Source of the DNA: Apricaphanius iberus
Taxonomy: Eukaryota; Chordata; Actinopteri; Cyprinodontiformes; Aphaniidae
DNA: 64,000 nt
Assembly: GCA_028564705.1 (NCBI GenBank)
Contig: JAPXFQ010000483.1
Coordinates: 62,001 to 126,000 of the forward strand
Direction of reading: 5' to 3'
In this document: one piece after another, positions 33,481 through 45,765 of the stretch
Position numbering within the stretch: the first letter of the stretch is position 1
How the letters are laid out: each line of letters begins with the position of its first letter
Notes under the pieces: model-generated
Seen by the model: the letters and a program-made list of their open reading frames with translations, nothing else
The model's database searches: none
What the model was told of the DNA's origin: nothing
Translations under genes and position numbers: made by a program

Positions 33481-35511
33481 GTAGTCTATCACAGAATCAC
33501 ATTAAAATACATTGAATCTAGTGGTTGTACTGTTAAAAATCTGACAAATTTCAATGCATGTTAATTTTGTAAGGAGCAGCTCATTCAATCTTTAACAGTG
33601 CATATAGAGTTGTAAGTCTTTTGTGATAAAAGAAGCAAAGTAATAGCTGGAGGTAATTTACATTGAGGAATTTTAACTGTCTTGACCATTTACTCTGAAG
33701 CGGAGGGCATCTGCTTAATGTTCACTTTTTCCATATCCGAGGGTCATCTGTTTTTTATTGAAGCCAAATCTCATGAGCTAATGGCAGTAAAGAGATGTGC
33801 CAAGATGCTGTTGCATGTCTTTGGTCTAAGGTCACTGGCTTTGCCCCAGAGGTGAAGAAACAAACCAAGGACCTAAACTTTACAACGCATCGATTAGAAA
33901 ATGCTACTCATGCAAAAAGGAACAGGAGGTGAATGGACACACTGTATATTACGATATTCTTTTTTTAAGATGGCAAAGAGAGACTAGGCTTTCCAGCAAG
34001 CTCAGTGTTATTTACAAATTTAAGAAAAAAAACTCTTGAAATTTGGTTTCTGTGGAGGAAAAGTACAGCTTCTCTTGCGTGCTATCCAAACCTAAAAGGT
34101 CCTGTTGGAATGTTAAGCTTTGTAAAAATGATCACTTTTTTTCAATTTAGGTTCAAAACCTTTGCATTACTGCAACATTAGAAGTCCAGATTGAACACAG
34201 CGCCTTTGCTGTTTGTGACAGTGCAATCTTTTCAGAAATATACTTGCAATTTCTGCTAAATTACAACCAAGACAAAATAACGGTCAATGGACAACATCAA
34301 ACAATAAAAATGTTCACTGCTAAATATAATTGTAAAACATAAAAGTTAATCTCTTAATCCCAGGAGTATACAGAATCTCAAATAAGAAACCACCCTTTTA
34401 CTGATAATTATTGTAATTTTAAAGGTTAAATTAATCTTGCCCAATCATGTAAGACATTCTCAAACAGCTTAAACAAGAATAACTTATTCAAGCAGCTCTT
34501 GTTCCGCTCACTGCCACCTACTTTAACCACTAACTACAGTAGGCTTTCCCATGAGTCATAGCAGTGCTTTATGGCGCCACAGTTGCCACTCTTTACTGCA
34601 TCAGGCTATCTGACGTATGCATCAGACCACCGGTATAGCACTTTGCATGCATATCACAGTACAAAGTTCCCAGAGTCTTGGGGAGGAAATAAACTGCCAT
34701 CTTGCTCCAGTAGACATAAATGAAGGTGAATCAAGAGGTGACCTTGCTATGCTGCAAATAATTTAATGTAATAAATATTATTTCTATGTTTTCCTATGCC
34801 CGAGGCCACAACATCTTACTGTCCAAATAACTAAGCCCTAATTGTTGCCGTAGATGTTGTGTGGCATCAGTTGTCATTTAATCAGCTCCACATGCCTGTT
34901 TCACAACAGCACAGCCAAGCAGATGACTGAGTGTAAGAGAATGCCGCACATGGCCCTGTAGCAGACAAAAGGGCTGCTGGTTTTTCTTTGGACTCAGTCA
35001 CACTAACTTAGCTAATTTGCCTCTGCAAATGGAAGAAATGCAGGTTTAACATTTGTGCCCCCTGTGGAAGGCCACTTCAGGCCGATTTACAGGCCTTAGA
35101 TGTAGCAGGACCAAATTTATAACAAAGAGCAGCAGCCTGATGGTGATAATTTAACAATGAAACTGAAAGAACACTCACACTGACTTTAATTGAACCATTT
35201 CTAATAAATGAGAAAAAGCATGCTAAAGAAACATGGGTAACTGTATCTGGCCCCTTCAGACTTTTTTGCATTAATAGTCGAAATAGTCATTAAAATATTA
35301 TGTAATAATAACGTAAAACACATTAAAATGCAAAATATTGCGATATTGTAAAATATGAGTTTAAAAATCTGTTTTAAAATACGCAGGTCCTGTTCAGGCG
35401 GAGCAGATATTAACCCTGCTGAGTTGCTGCTGTTGTTTTTGATACAGAGCTTGAAGCTGTAGCGTATTCCCACCTATGCTCCATTGTAAAATATTTTATG
35501 CCCAAAATAAA
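33481..35511. other. No gene seen
   Basis: AT-rich single-copy-looking sequence; no frame over 90 codons with a recognisable domain. Confidence 0.4.
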
Positions 35512-35827
35512 CGATTGCAGGACCACCGCTGTCCATACGCAAGGTACGCAAAGTGCGTAGGGCCTCAGTACCAGGAGGTTGGGCCCAAAAAAATTATTAC
35601 AGAGTTGAGTTATTACAGAAGGAGATTACTAAGAAAATACATAAAATAGTTGCCCCCCCATTGAGTTCTTCTTAATTATGTAACCTATCAGTCAAAATTC
35701 GGGCAAAATAGCTGTTTTTATAATTTACAAAAATACCCACCCCACCCCACCTCACGTAACGGTACAGCCCAAAGGTTTGGCGTACGATCACCGCAAGGTT
35801 TTTATTTGATAACCAGTGGCGCTGCTG

Positions 35828-35909
35828 ATGAAGAGACAACACGAATCTGGAGCAGAAAAAAGAAAGAAAAAAAAGAAACAGAAAGATGATGCCCGTACAT
35901 CCAATGCTG
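35828..35909 (+). pseudogene. hAT transposase first exon (candidate)
   Basis: ATG at 35828 opens a frame MKRQHESGAEKRKKKKKQKD then DARTSNAG, ending at a consensus donor, G|GTAAGT, at 35910. A short lysine- and arginine-rich first exon starting KR-x-x-SGAEKR is typical of ZMYM/hAT-type transposases in fish, where it precedes a TTF/BED-type zinc finger. No zinc finger or hAT catalytic core was recognised downstream. A possible second exon is 36798-36855 (acceptor ACAATAG, donor CAG|GTAAGG). Confidence 0.5.
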
Positions 35910-37194
35910 GTAAGTTCGTATTTATTATCTCAGGTGAAGTAGTTGGAGTTTGAGCTTCTGTGCTGAGGGTTGTACACAGGTGCGTACTGAGTGTAGGGAG
36001 AGGCAGGACATCTCCCGGTGGCATGACCGCTGAACTGGCCTGCTCCGTGACTGCAGATGGTCCCTTTGGGTCCCATTTTTAAATAACAATCCATCCTGTG
36101 GCTCATTAGGGCATCTATCGTACTGGACAATGGCGTACTAGACGCAGGGTACTTGTGAGACATGTCTCCCGCACTTTCTGTGTCTGTGCCCTCTGTCCTC
36201 TGCACTTTTTTCCAGCAGTTAATATGAGGTAATTTATTTTTCCTACCCGTCTTTAAACACATCTCAAATACACAAGCTAGCGGGAATCAGTTAATCAGAG
36301 ACAGGTGCTGCTGATCAGCAGAGCATGTTCAACAACTGATCCAGTTTCAGCAAAAGGCAAACATCTTTTAACAGTTCTCGCCATACAAGCTGTAAGTTGA
36401 GTTATGTTGGAGATATGTAGCTAAATGAAAACTACTACACATTAACATATAATGTCAAGCTTGTTAACAATACTAATGTTGCCTGGTTTACATCCTTTAC
36501 TAGTTAGTTCATGCTAGGAATAATCCCAACCCTATTTCATTTATGTGCAGAATTTGTGCTCACTATTGCTGTCGATATATTTGAAATAAATATTTTTCTT
36601 TTTTAAAGACAGAGCAGTAAAGCAGGGAGGGTCCGCACAGGTGAAAAGTGTAATACGTATATAAGTGTTGTAGAAAAATATCGTTGGCACAAAAGGGATA
36701 TGAGGAAAATGATCACAGTAATTTAACTGCTACCCATCCTCATTCTGTTTTAAAATGTTGTTTTACTCATTTTCAAATCGTTATTGTTACAATAGAAAAA
36801 TCTGAACCAGGGAGGCGATTTAGGACTAGAGGCCATCAGCAGGAAGATTATCCAGGTAAGGAGAGATTAGAACTTTCTAAGAGAAAAATAGTAATTGGTT
36901 TGAGAAACCAGTCAGGAATCAGAACAGCGTTTTAACTGATACTTCAGAATTACTCTCATTCTCACTCCAAAATCTGTTTTGTCTGTATAATCAGTTTTTT
37001 ATATGTGCGGGCTTTACATTTACCAGCATAGATGTAGATGACCTAGAAGAATGCAATTTAATTACAGGTTATTTCAGCAGAAAAGAAATATTTATTTTGT
37101 TCAGTAAAGAAACAGAAAAAAATGTGGGCACATGGGCAGCCTTTGTTTTATTATTTTAAAAATGTAAATTAACCTAACTCACTCTAGGTGTTTT

Positions 37195-37264
37195 GGGTTA
37201 TTTGGTTGGTTGCCTGGATTGGTATTAAATTCCTGGCCTGAATCATTGTCCCAGTCCGCCCCTG
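37195..37264. repeat. Orphan hAT right end
   Basis: Reversed, this reads CAGGGGCGGACTGGGACAAT then GATTCAGGCCAGGAATTTAA, a familiar fish hAT terminus. No left partner seen. Confidence 0.55.
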
Positions 37265-38152
37265 CTTGTAAATATTCGGGTGCTAACAGAGGCTAGCTCT
37301 AGTAAAACGGCAGGTTACTTAGTCCATTTACATTCATCTTATTGAGCTTCGGAGAGAAATAGGACTAAGAGCTGAGCCAGTGTCGGCCTCTTTATCAGAG
37401 TTTACATGTCAGTCAGAAAAACAAATTATTGGATGAAGTGAGTCATAAATACAATGTTCTATAAATATTACTCATCTTTCAAAAATATTTTTAAACCATG
37501 TTGTTGGCTGTTTCAATGTAACTTATCAGCTGTCTGTCAGCAAACAGCCTATTGTTCTCCAGTATGTTTTGTAGTTCACAGTAACATTGTTAATAAACTA
37601 AACACTGCCAATTAAACAGTTATAATGTATATTATGTTTATTTCTGTATGATTAAAAAAAAAGCTCTGTTTAGAGCATTTTTAATATTTGTGCTGCACTG
37701 GCAGGGGGTCAAAAAGTCCCTTTCTGACAGCCCTATAGTGTTAACAAAATAGTGAATCATAAAATGTGTCAAATGAAATAATTTGGACTGATAGATAAAT
37801 TACTGAAACAATCCTGTTGATACATCCTGTTGTTTTTCTAATACATAAACAGCATAATTTCTAGAATTATTTCATTCAAGATTTTTGTTTTCTTTGTTTT
37901 TTTGTTTGTACTATTGACTTATTGAAAAGATTATTTCAGGCAAAAAAAAGCATGTACCTCTGGAGAAGTCTGTAAAAATACATTATTTTGTTCTATAGCT
38001 GAAAAATAGTGTCTAATCTAATGTTACAGAGGAGGCTTTACATGTATATGTAGTTCCCCAATGCCGTGACAACCCAGAGAACAGCTCAGGGAACAGGGAC
38101 TGCCACCCACCCACTACCCTATAGAGAAAGTTTCCCGTCCACTACCCAAAAT
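37265..38152. other. No gene seen
   Basis: AT-rich filler between the hAT end and the LINE; nothing recognised. Confidence 0.4.
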
Positions 38153-38183
38153 TAATGAATTAAAAGTTAATGCTACTAGAGCA

Positions 38184-39425
38184 ATGTATAAAAATATCAT
38201 AAAGATAAATACAACTCCGACTGAACAGAACAATAAATCAATTAAATGTGGTTTACTAAACATAAGATCTCTCTCCTCAAAAACACTCCTGGTAAATGAC
38301 TTCATTTGTGATAATAATATTGATTTGTTTTGTCTTGCAGAGACATGGTTGCAGGAAGAGGACCATGTCACAATAAATGAGTCAACTCCCCCTAGCTACT
38401 TAAACTTTAGTGTCCCTCGAAGTACTGGTCGAGGAGGTGGAGTAGCCACCATCTTTCATTCAGATTTACTAATTAATCCCCCAAAAAATAATAGTTACAG
38501 TTCCTTTGAGCATTTAATCTTTAGCCTTCCTCATACACATAACAAAGCAGTAAAGCCACTTTTGTTTGTGGTCTTGTTTCGTCTACCAGGGCCTTATTCT
38601 CAATTTTTAGATCAGATATCAGATTTTCTCTCTGACTTAGTTTTAAACACTGATAAAGTTATTGTAGTTGGAGACTTCAATATTCATGTTGATAGTGAAA
38701 GTAGGCTCAAGAGGCTTTACTCAAAATGTGCAGGGACCAACCCACTCTTGTCACCACACTTTAGATCTTGTGTTGACTTATGGCATTGACTGTGAAGAAA
38801 TAACAGTCTTTCCACATAACCCTATCCTGTCTGATCATTCTCTGATCACTTTTAAACTCACTCTAACTGACCATTTCAAACCTGAAAGAAAACTTCATTA
38901 CCAGAACGTTATCAGACAATACTGTAGCAAGTTTTAAAGAAGCTCTTCCAACTTTAATTTCCTCAGTACATAAAAGTACAATAGAAAATAGTGATTTAAC
39001 TCCTGACCCCTCACAACTTGACATTTTAGTTAATAGCGTTAATTCCTCCCTGCGCCTGGCAATAGACAAAGTTGCCCCACTGAAAAGGAAGGTGGCTAGC
39101 CATAGAAGATTAGCTCCCTGGTTTAATGTAGAGCTACGTACCCTAAAGCAGAATGTTAGAAAACTAGAGAGAAAATGGCGCTCCACGGATTTACAGGATT
39201 CTTATTTAGTGTGGAAAATAGTCTATTGCTATATAAAAAGAGCCTTCAAACAGCCAGAACAGCATATTTTTCATCTTTAATCGAGGAGAATAAAAATAAT
39301 CCTAGGTTTCTTTTTAATACAGTTGCCAAACTCACAGAGGATCACAGCTCTGTCGAGCCAACCATTCCCCCAGCTCTTAGTAGTGACGACTTCATGACAT
39401 TTTTTATAAATAAAATACTCTATAA
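38184..39425 (+). pseudogene. L2-like LINE endonuclease and linker, frameshifted
   Basis: APE-type endonuclease that would nick target DNA for reverse transcription. 38184-38700 gives [16 protein letters not shown], the catalytic-Glu block [26 protein letters not shown] and the [13 protein letters not shown] block. The frame is then lost near 38705, where roughly a dozen codons seem missing, and resumes one frame over as [23 protein letters not shown] and LSDHSLITFKL (the SDH catalytic His block). A second break at about 38915 precedes NTVASFKEALP. The linker reads APWFNVELRTLKQNVRKLER and EENKNNPRFLFNTVAKL. Both breaks are present at the same places in the 61.5-kb copy. Confidence 0.88.
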
Positions 39426-39430
39426 AAAAT

Positions 39431-39931
39431 ATGTCCAGGAGTGATGCTGAAAAGCTAGTCCATGCCTTTGTTACTTCAAGGCTGGATTACTGTAACTCTT
39501 TATTATCAGGTGGTCCACAGAACACAATTAAAAGTCTTCAGTTAGTCCAAAATGCTGCTGCAAGGGTTCTAATGAATAAAAGAAGAAGAGATCACATTTC
39601 CCCTGTTTTAGCTTCTCTTCACTGGCTCCCAGTAAAATCTAGAATAGAATTCAAGATCCTCCTTCTGACATATAAAGCTCTTAATAATCTAGCTCCATCA
39701 TACATAAGAGACCTGATTGTTCCATATGTTCCTAACAGAGACCTTCGCTCTCAGACTGCAGGTTTACTGGTAGTTCCTAGGATTTCTAAAAGTAGAATGG
39801 GTGGCAGATCTTTCAGCTATCAGGCTCCCCTCCTATGGAACCGGCTCCCAGGGTTGGTTCGTGAAGCAGACAATTTGTCTATTTTTAAAACTAGGCTAAA
39901 AACTTTCCTCTTTGACAAAGCTTACAGTTAG
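39431..39931 (+). pseudogene. L2-like LINE C-terminal region
   Basis: Post-RT C-terminal part of the polyprotein, intact as a frame of 166 codons: [56 protein letters not shown], then [17 protein letters not shown] and [15 protein letters not shown], ending at the TAG at 39929. All blocks are diagnostic for CR1/L2-group LINEs, but none is catalytic. It is joined to the linker by deletion of the RT domain, so it cannot be translated as part of a working enzyme. Confidence 0.88.
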
Positions 39932-40943
39932 AGATATGTTGATGGGTAGTTAGAGACAGGTTAGACAGGTAGCTAGGAAGAGACAGGTTAATGTTAGTAG
40001 TCAGGTAGAGTGTCAAAAGCTAGGAAGAGATAGGAAGAGGTTGAGTAGCTAGGTAGAGATAGAGAGTGTTAGTAGCTAGGTCTCCTAGTAGCTAGGAGAC
40101 AGGTTAATGTTAGTAGCTATGCTGCTTTAGGCTAGGCTGTTGGAGGACATTTTTAGAGTCAGTTCCTACTTTCTCTCCTACTTCTCCCCAACTGCATGAT
40201 GAGCTGTCAATTCAAGCTCTAACTGGTTTTCTCTTAGTCTCTTCCTTCAGTAGGGGCTCCTGACCCACCCTGCTTGACGACCCTGACTAAGATGGCATTC
40301 CAGTGGAGGAACGTTCTCCACGTCCTGCTACCAACTTCTGCTTCTGCATCAATTCTGTTGCTCTTTCTGTGTCTCTGCTGCCTTCTCCAAACCCCAGACG
40401 GACTCGGCAGATGACCGCTTATGCTGAGCCTGGTTCTGCTGGAGGTTTCTTCCTGTTAAAAGGGAGTTTTTCCTCTCCACTGTTGCTTCATGCTTGCTCA
40501 CTGTGAGAGATTGCTGAGAAGTCCCGACGCAATCTCTGTGGTTCTCTAATTCCTAGATTAAAGATTGTATTGTAATAACTTTTCTTGTAAAGTTCCTTGA
40601 GATGACATTTGTTGTGAAATGGCGCCATATAAATAAACTAAATTGAATTGAAAAGCCATCTTTGAGAAGACAGAATAATTTATGTATGTAATGCTGCTCT
40701 TAAAAAAGTTTTGTATATTTCTTATATAGTATTTATATGTTACTGCTGTTAGTGTTATTTTGTTTTTGCCTCGAGCTAAAAATTATGCAATATATCCTTT
40801 GTATTCCATATACTTATTTAATTCAAATGTTAAAATAAATAGAAATAGTTTAAATATGTATTGGGTGCGTTTCTGTTTGGGGGGGCTCACTGGCCAATCA
40901 AGCTTAGGGCCTCAAAAAGCCTAGCAGCGGCCCTGCGCTTGCA

Positions 40944-42715
40944 CAATAAAATCACAGATTTCACTAAGCCGCTGTAACTTCCTCACCTCATCTGGTCTGT
41001 GTGATCACTTCTGAGCGTAAACTGGACTCTAAGAAATACAGAAAGGAGTGGGAATCTAACACTGAATTAAAAAGCTATTTGAAGCCACTCAGTAGCAAGA
41101 ACCAAGAAGCCATCATATTTTAAATAACATTAAGCAAATTTGGGCACTACTGGACATTTGATACAGAAAAGGGCACGATTAAAAAAGAAAAAGATGGGGG
41201 GGGGGGGCGTTGCGCTACTCTGCCTTAGCCACACAGGAAGTGGGGGGGGGGTGGAAGTCTATAAATACAGCCCACTTCCACCTGCTCGTTTTTCTGCGTT
41301 CTACTGGCCTGGGAGCAACAGAAGATCATCTCCAACCATCTTCCTTCGCTGGCAGAAGGAGGCCTGACTTTCTGGCAGAAACTTGCTCCAAAGGAACCCA
41401 AATACCACTCCAGGAGAATCTTGAACATTGATGAACAAAAACGTTGTTAATCCCCAGAGCCCGACTAAACCCTTCTGAGTTTCAGGCCAACTGCTGAGAA
41501 ACGGGAGCTGTGAGCCACGTGTGCCGAAAGCCGAACCAACCAGAGTCCGCATTTAGAGGCCGATAAGAGGTGAATGCCGAACTGCAGAGCTCCACAAAGG
41601 TACTGTTAAAAAGGTGGATGCCGATCGCCAAGCAGCCAGCCAGGAGGAAGCCAAAGCCAGGAGCTAGCCACTGCTGCTAGCCAGATTAGCGATCCTTTGT
41701 TAGCCTGCTGGTTAACACTCCCTGGAGGTCCCCCTTTCCTCATCGACGTGCAGCAACTTGGAGGACTTTAAACGTTCATAAGGTCTGTTTGGGCAGAGGC
41801 AAATAAGTTAAGTTAACTAATTTTAAAGGTATTTCCTTTTTTATTATTGTTAACGTTTTAAGTTTCATCTGCTATCTTTGAGTAAACTAGGCCTCAGCGT
41901 GAAGTTTTAAACAGTGTTTTTTTTTAAGACTTTTCCCGACAAAGAGTCGTTTAAATACTGCAATTTTAATGTTTAATGTTTAATGTTTAATGAATGTATT
42001 TGAGCCACTCTAAACGCCCCACCTGCGCCGCAGACAGCTAAAGCTACAGAAGCCAACGTGCTGGTTTAGGCTGGCGTTTCAAAAACAAAGATTTCTGTTA
42101 ATGGTTCAAACAGAACTTGGTTTAAAAATGGAAGATTAAGAGCAGAAACTAATATCATTACCCGTGTTTGAACTCTCCTTATTTGATCAAAACATGGGAA
42201 TTAGATTGTTTTACTGTCGTGATCAAGCCATAAATTAATTCTCCAGAAGTTAATTTCTCTTTTACAGATATTTTTTAAACATAAAATGTCTTAATCCAAG
42301 GAATATTTTGTGATTTCTTACATTGCTTATTGGTTTAGAAGTAAGCCACTGGTGCTAATTACAATTAGTGAAATGAATTCAGCTTCATTCCAACAGCTGC
42401 AGATCAAGCCTCGTTTCCTAGAGGACCCAGATTACTCAAGAATCATATCAGAATTAATAGTTTCTCATCTCATTACATATTCATCTTTTTTGTGTTCTTT
42501 TATTTTTAACTATTAATTTTATTTTTTAATCAGTAGTGTGCCCTCTTTCTAGCTTGGTGAATTATAATATTTTTCTTATTTTTATTTTTATAAATAAATC
42601 TTGTATTTTTGGAAAGTAACTGTTGTCTTTCTTGATTCAGCACACAGATATTGCAAAGTTTATGGTTAATAGACGGTAAAGAATTAATTCCTTCAGATTA
42701 TGAGACTGATATAGA
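40944..42715. other. No gene; TATA-like and poly-G features
   Basis: Contains G-runs at about 41195-41209 and 41242-41252, a TATAAATA at 41260-41267, and AATAAATC at 42593-42600. These could suggest an LTR, but I found neither a paired LTR nor retroviral coding sequence. ORFs at 41140-41552 overlap each other and show no domain. Confidence 0.35.
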
Positions 42716-42833
42716 CATTTGGCTATTAAAATAGTTCCTGATAAAGGTGGTGCCCCGAATAATAATAATTTTCCATAAATTATTAATCTTATTGACTGCC
42801 ATAAGTAATCCTTTGACTATGAATAGCCAAATG
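42716..42833. repeat. Shared block inside a 12-bp inverted repeat
   Basis: CATTTGGCTATT (42716-42727) and AATAGCCAAATG (42822-42833) are perfect inverted repeats. They bracket GGTGGTGCCCCGAAT followed by AATAATTTTCCATAAATTAT, which recurs at 26549-26636. Confidence 0.7.
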
Positions 42834-44976
42834 ACTACATTCTTGGTGATATCTTCAACAACAGTAAAAAACAAAAACAAAAAAGAATTCTCAAGCTTTT
42901 CTGAAAATGTGTAAACCCCTACCTTATGATCAGATTTTCAGAAAACTTCCAGTATTTCTAAAATCCTGCATGTTGTATGACATTTTTTGGCAGACAAGCT
43001 TTGCTGTAATACATATCACTCGCTCTCAACTTACTTCTGAACCACAGATAAGTCTCCACATGCAGAAAATTTAGCTTCCTTTTGAACAACATCTGAGGGC
43101 CTCCCTGTAACTCAGGAAATAAAAGAAGGCTGCTTGTCAGCTTGACCTAGCAATGTATAATACATTCATAGATTAGAAGAACATTGTAGTTCTGAGTTTC
43201 TGACAAGATCATTAATTGTTGCACATCTTGGTTCATGAAAAGCAAGTAGAGAAATATTTTATGTATCTTTAAAAAACTGGTTTGGCCTGACAACAGAGAA
43301 ATTAAAACTGCATGTTGAGTGAAAATGATATGTATCGTTGTTTAATCAAGCTGAAGCAAAACCCAAGCTTCTGTGAGGTAACTGATTATAAATTTGCAGA
43401 AGCCCTTTGCAGAGATAATCAAAAGTGAGGTGAAGAATAATCAGTGGGTTCTCTTTAGTTTTGAGAGACAAGTTAACCACCTTTTCAGTTTTAAAATGGC
43501 ACTTTATAATCACAAACAAGGGAAGAAGGGACACATGGAATGTACATCATTATGCTTTGTAAGTAAGATGAATTTTCAGCTTGTAAAAATACTGAACAAT
43601 TCATGCATTTACTGCTGCTTCTGAATGAAACTGTAGCTATAGTGCTAAGACAATATACAATAAGAAATATCTCATATACTCAGTTAAAGTGTCACATTTA
43701 CTTTGAAGAAAAAAAGCTTCTATAAGAACAAGCTGTGATACTTATAATTCATCCTTCCAGATTTATCTTGTAGTTATTATTCACTCTTCAATGTGCCCAC
43801 CTGTGCCACAGCTGCATGTTTCCATCTGATTTGAAAAAGTCTAAAGTCAGAATCTTTGAGCAGAGGTTTCATGAACACTGGTGAGGACACCCTGCTGGCT
43901 GGATCCTATTTTTCATCTTTAACAGAACAGATTCTTCAAAGCTCCATATTTGCACTGCTCTATAAAACTCATTAAATGGTCTTAAAGAATTGAAACTAAG
44001 GCCTTCTCTTGAATACCTAAAAAGACCCTAAACCCAGAGATTGGGTCACCAATCTAGCCAGGAAGCTCTGGCTTTATTATTTTAGATATGAATTGTGATA
44101 TGCTGACTGCCGTCAGGAATATATCTCCCCGAGTTACTTACATGTGACTTCTATCAGTAAGCAAATTAAAGTTTCAACAGGAGCGAGAACACAGTTGGAT
44201 GGCAGCACATGGTTGAGATTCGTGAGAAATCTAAGAGAGGTCAGGTCACGGGGGAGGGGAGTGCTAAAAGTTGGGAATAGGAATTGATTTGACTGCACAA
44301 CAAATGTTCTACATTATAAACCTAGATCCGACAAATGTTTTTTTTTTTAATGTGAAAACTACGTAAGATTTAATTTAGACCATTATTTAAAACGGTTCTT
44401 AATGATTTTAAAATAGAAAGGATCATGTTATGCAACCAGGTACATAAAAAGGTCAAACGTATGTGATGCTGGACACATTTGCTTCAGACTTTTCTCAGCA
44501 AAAATTTATTTCTAAATGAATTGCGGTCAAATTTAGCAGTTTTCACATGTCTATAAATACTTTTATACTGAGGATGTCCCACAATCCAATCAGGATTTTG
44601 TGTCCCAGACAGAAATCTCAGTAAAAATATATATCTCTTATTTTTCAATGGGAAAGAACACCATATATTGATCTAATTAGATCTGATGATACCTTGCACA
44701 CCCACTTCTATATGGCCCATTAACAGATCACAGTGACCACAACACTTAATTAAAAGTCATTGCTGGGGAAAGAACACTCAAAGTCTGCATTTTTAGCATC
44801 AGTGAGATGTTCACTAATAAGACAAAGAAGCTACAGTTGTGAATAAATGTATTGTTAAAGGTTTCATCTACCCATCCAAATCAATACATTCTGGTGTTCT
44901 TGTCACCATTGTCGCAGAGTTATAAGAATTCAGCACCTAGGCATGCAGAATGTTGCTAAAAGCCTTTGTTCAAGAA
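42834..44976. other. No gene seen
   Basis: AT-rich; no domain or repeat recognised on either strand. Confidence 0.4.
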
Positions 44977-45599
44977 CTGGGGTCTCATTTATAAAGCTTG
45001 CTTACACACAAAACGGGGTCTGAAAACTATGTAAACAACTTTATACGCAAAGTTTGGGATTTATAGAAGAAAATGTGGCAGAAAAAAGTGTGCAACTTTA
45101 ACAAACTAAGGATCTTGCTTACGCACTTTTTGGACATGGAGGACACTGACAGCGCAGCAGGACGGATACCAAAATTGTGAATTTAAGCCACATTTTTAGA
45201 CTTGTAGAGCATTGCACAAACAGACGAACACAACCAACACACAAACTTCTCCCCCGTCCCGTCTATAGGAAGTGAGAATAAAAAAGAGAATTTAAAAAAA
45301 TATGTTGCATTTAAGAATTATGTTCATATGTATGTCTTCAGACTATATAGCAATTGCATGTATTGGCGCATGTGTGAAGAACAAATATGCTGCAGCGTCC
45401 CAGCATTATTCTGCACAATGGATGCGCTGGAACTCATTGAAGATTCTTTTTTTATGTCAGGCAGGCTGCTGCATCAATCATGCCGTGTCACCTGCAGCTT
45501 TTCTGTGTATTTTTATGACCCCAAATCAATAATTTGCATTAATTATACTTTTTAAAAGTAGTTTTGAAGCATACCTTTTTTCTATAATAGAAACTACAT

Positions 45600-45765
45600 T
45601 TAATCTTATTGTTTCATTTCTTGTGCTGCTACTTTTTTTTGAAGTTTTTATTTTTTTACTCTTGTCTTCTAACACATTTTTTGTAACTATATTTTTGTCT
45701 TTTTATGTGAAGCCTTTAGCTAACTAAAAGCCCTATATAGATCAACATTGATTGATTGATTATAA
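45600..45765 (+). repeat. Retroelement tail with GATTGATT microsatellite
   Basis: Reads GAAGCCTTTAGCTAACTAAA then AGCCCTATATAGATCAACAT, ending in GATTGATTGATT. This has the form of a LINE/SINE 3' end on the plus strand. It abuts the 3' tail of the minus-strand LINE. Confidence 0.35.

Larger units (their letters stand above)
38153..40652 (+). mobile_element. L2-like LINE, RT internally deleted
   Basis: CR1/L2-group LINE with endonuclease and linker (38184-39425), C-terminal region (39431-39931), and 3' UTR with tail GCGCCATATAAATAAACTAA plus ATTGAATTGAA (to 40652). The RT palm is missing: the frame goes from [11 protein letters not shown] directly to [20 protein letters not shown] at about 39425. 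Homology with 61602-62787 starts at TAATGAATTAAAAGTTAATG. Confidence 0.9.
35512..40943 (+). mobile_element. hAT element remnant with nested LINE
   Basis: Left end at 35518-35520 (CAGGACCACCGCTG, then TACGCAAGGTACGCAAAGTG and CGTAGGGCCTC). Reversed right end at 40935: CAGGGCCGCTGCTAGGC then TTTTTGAGGCCCTAAGC. Flanks CGATTGCA (35512-35519) and CGCTTGCA (40936-40943) match at 7 of 8 bases, if the left end has lost a CA next to the duplication. A candidate first transposase exon sits near the left end. The LINE at 38153-40652 and a foreign hAT end at 37195-37264 lie inside. Confidence 0.6.

Noticed and set aside
38863..39186. 107-codon minus frame, with a near-identical counterpart at 62311-62634
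   Set aside because: Its recurrence only reflects the two LINE copies; it is antisense to the endonuclease/linker region and shows no protein motif.
40944..42770. Possible solo LTR (TATAAATA at 41260, AATAAATC at 42593, TGGTGCCCCGAA-like primer-site motif at 42747)
   Set aside because: The implied distance from TATA box to poly-A signal is over 1.3 kb, no second LTR or gag/pol sequence was seen, and the primer-site-like motif does not resemble a known tRNA end.
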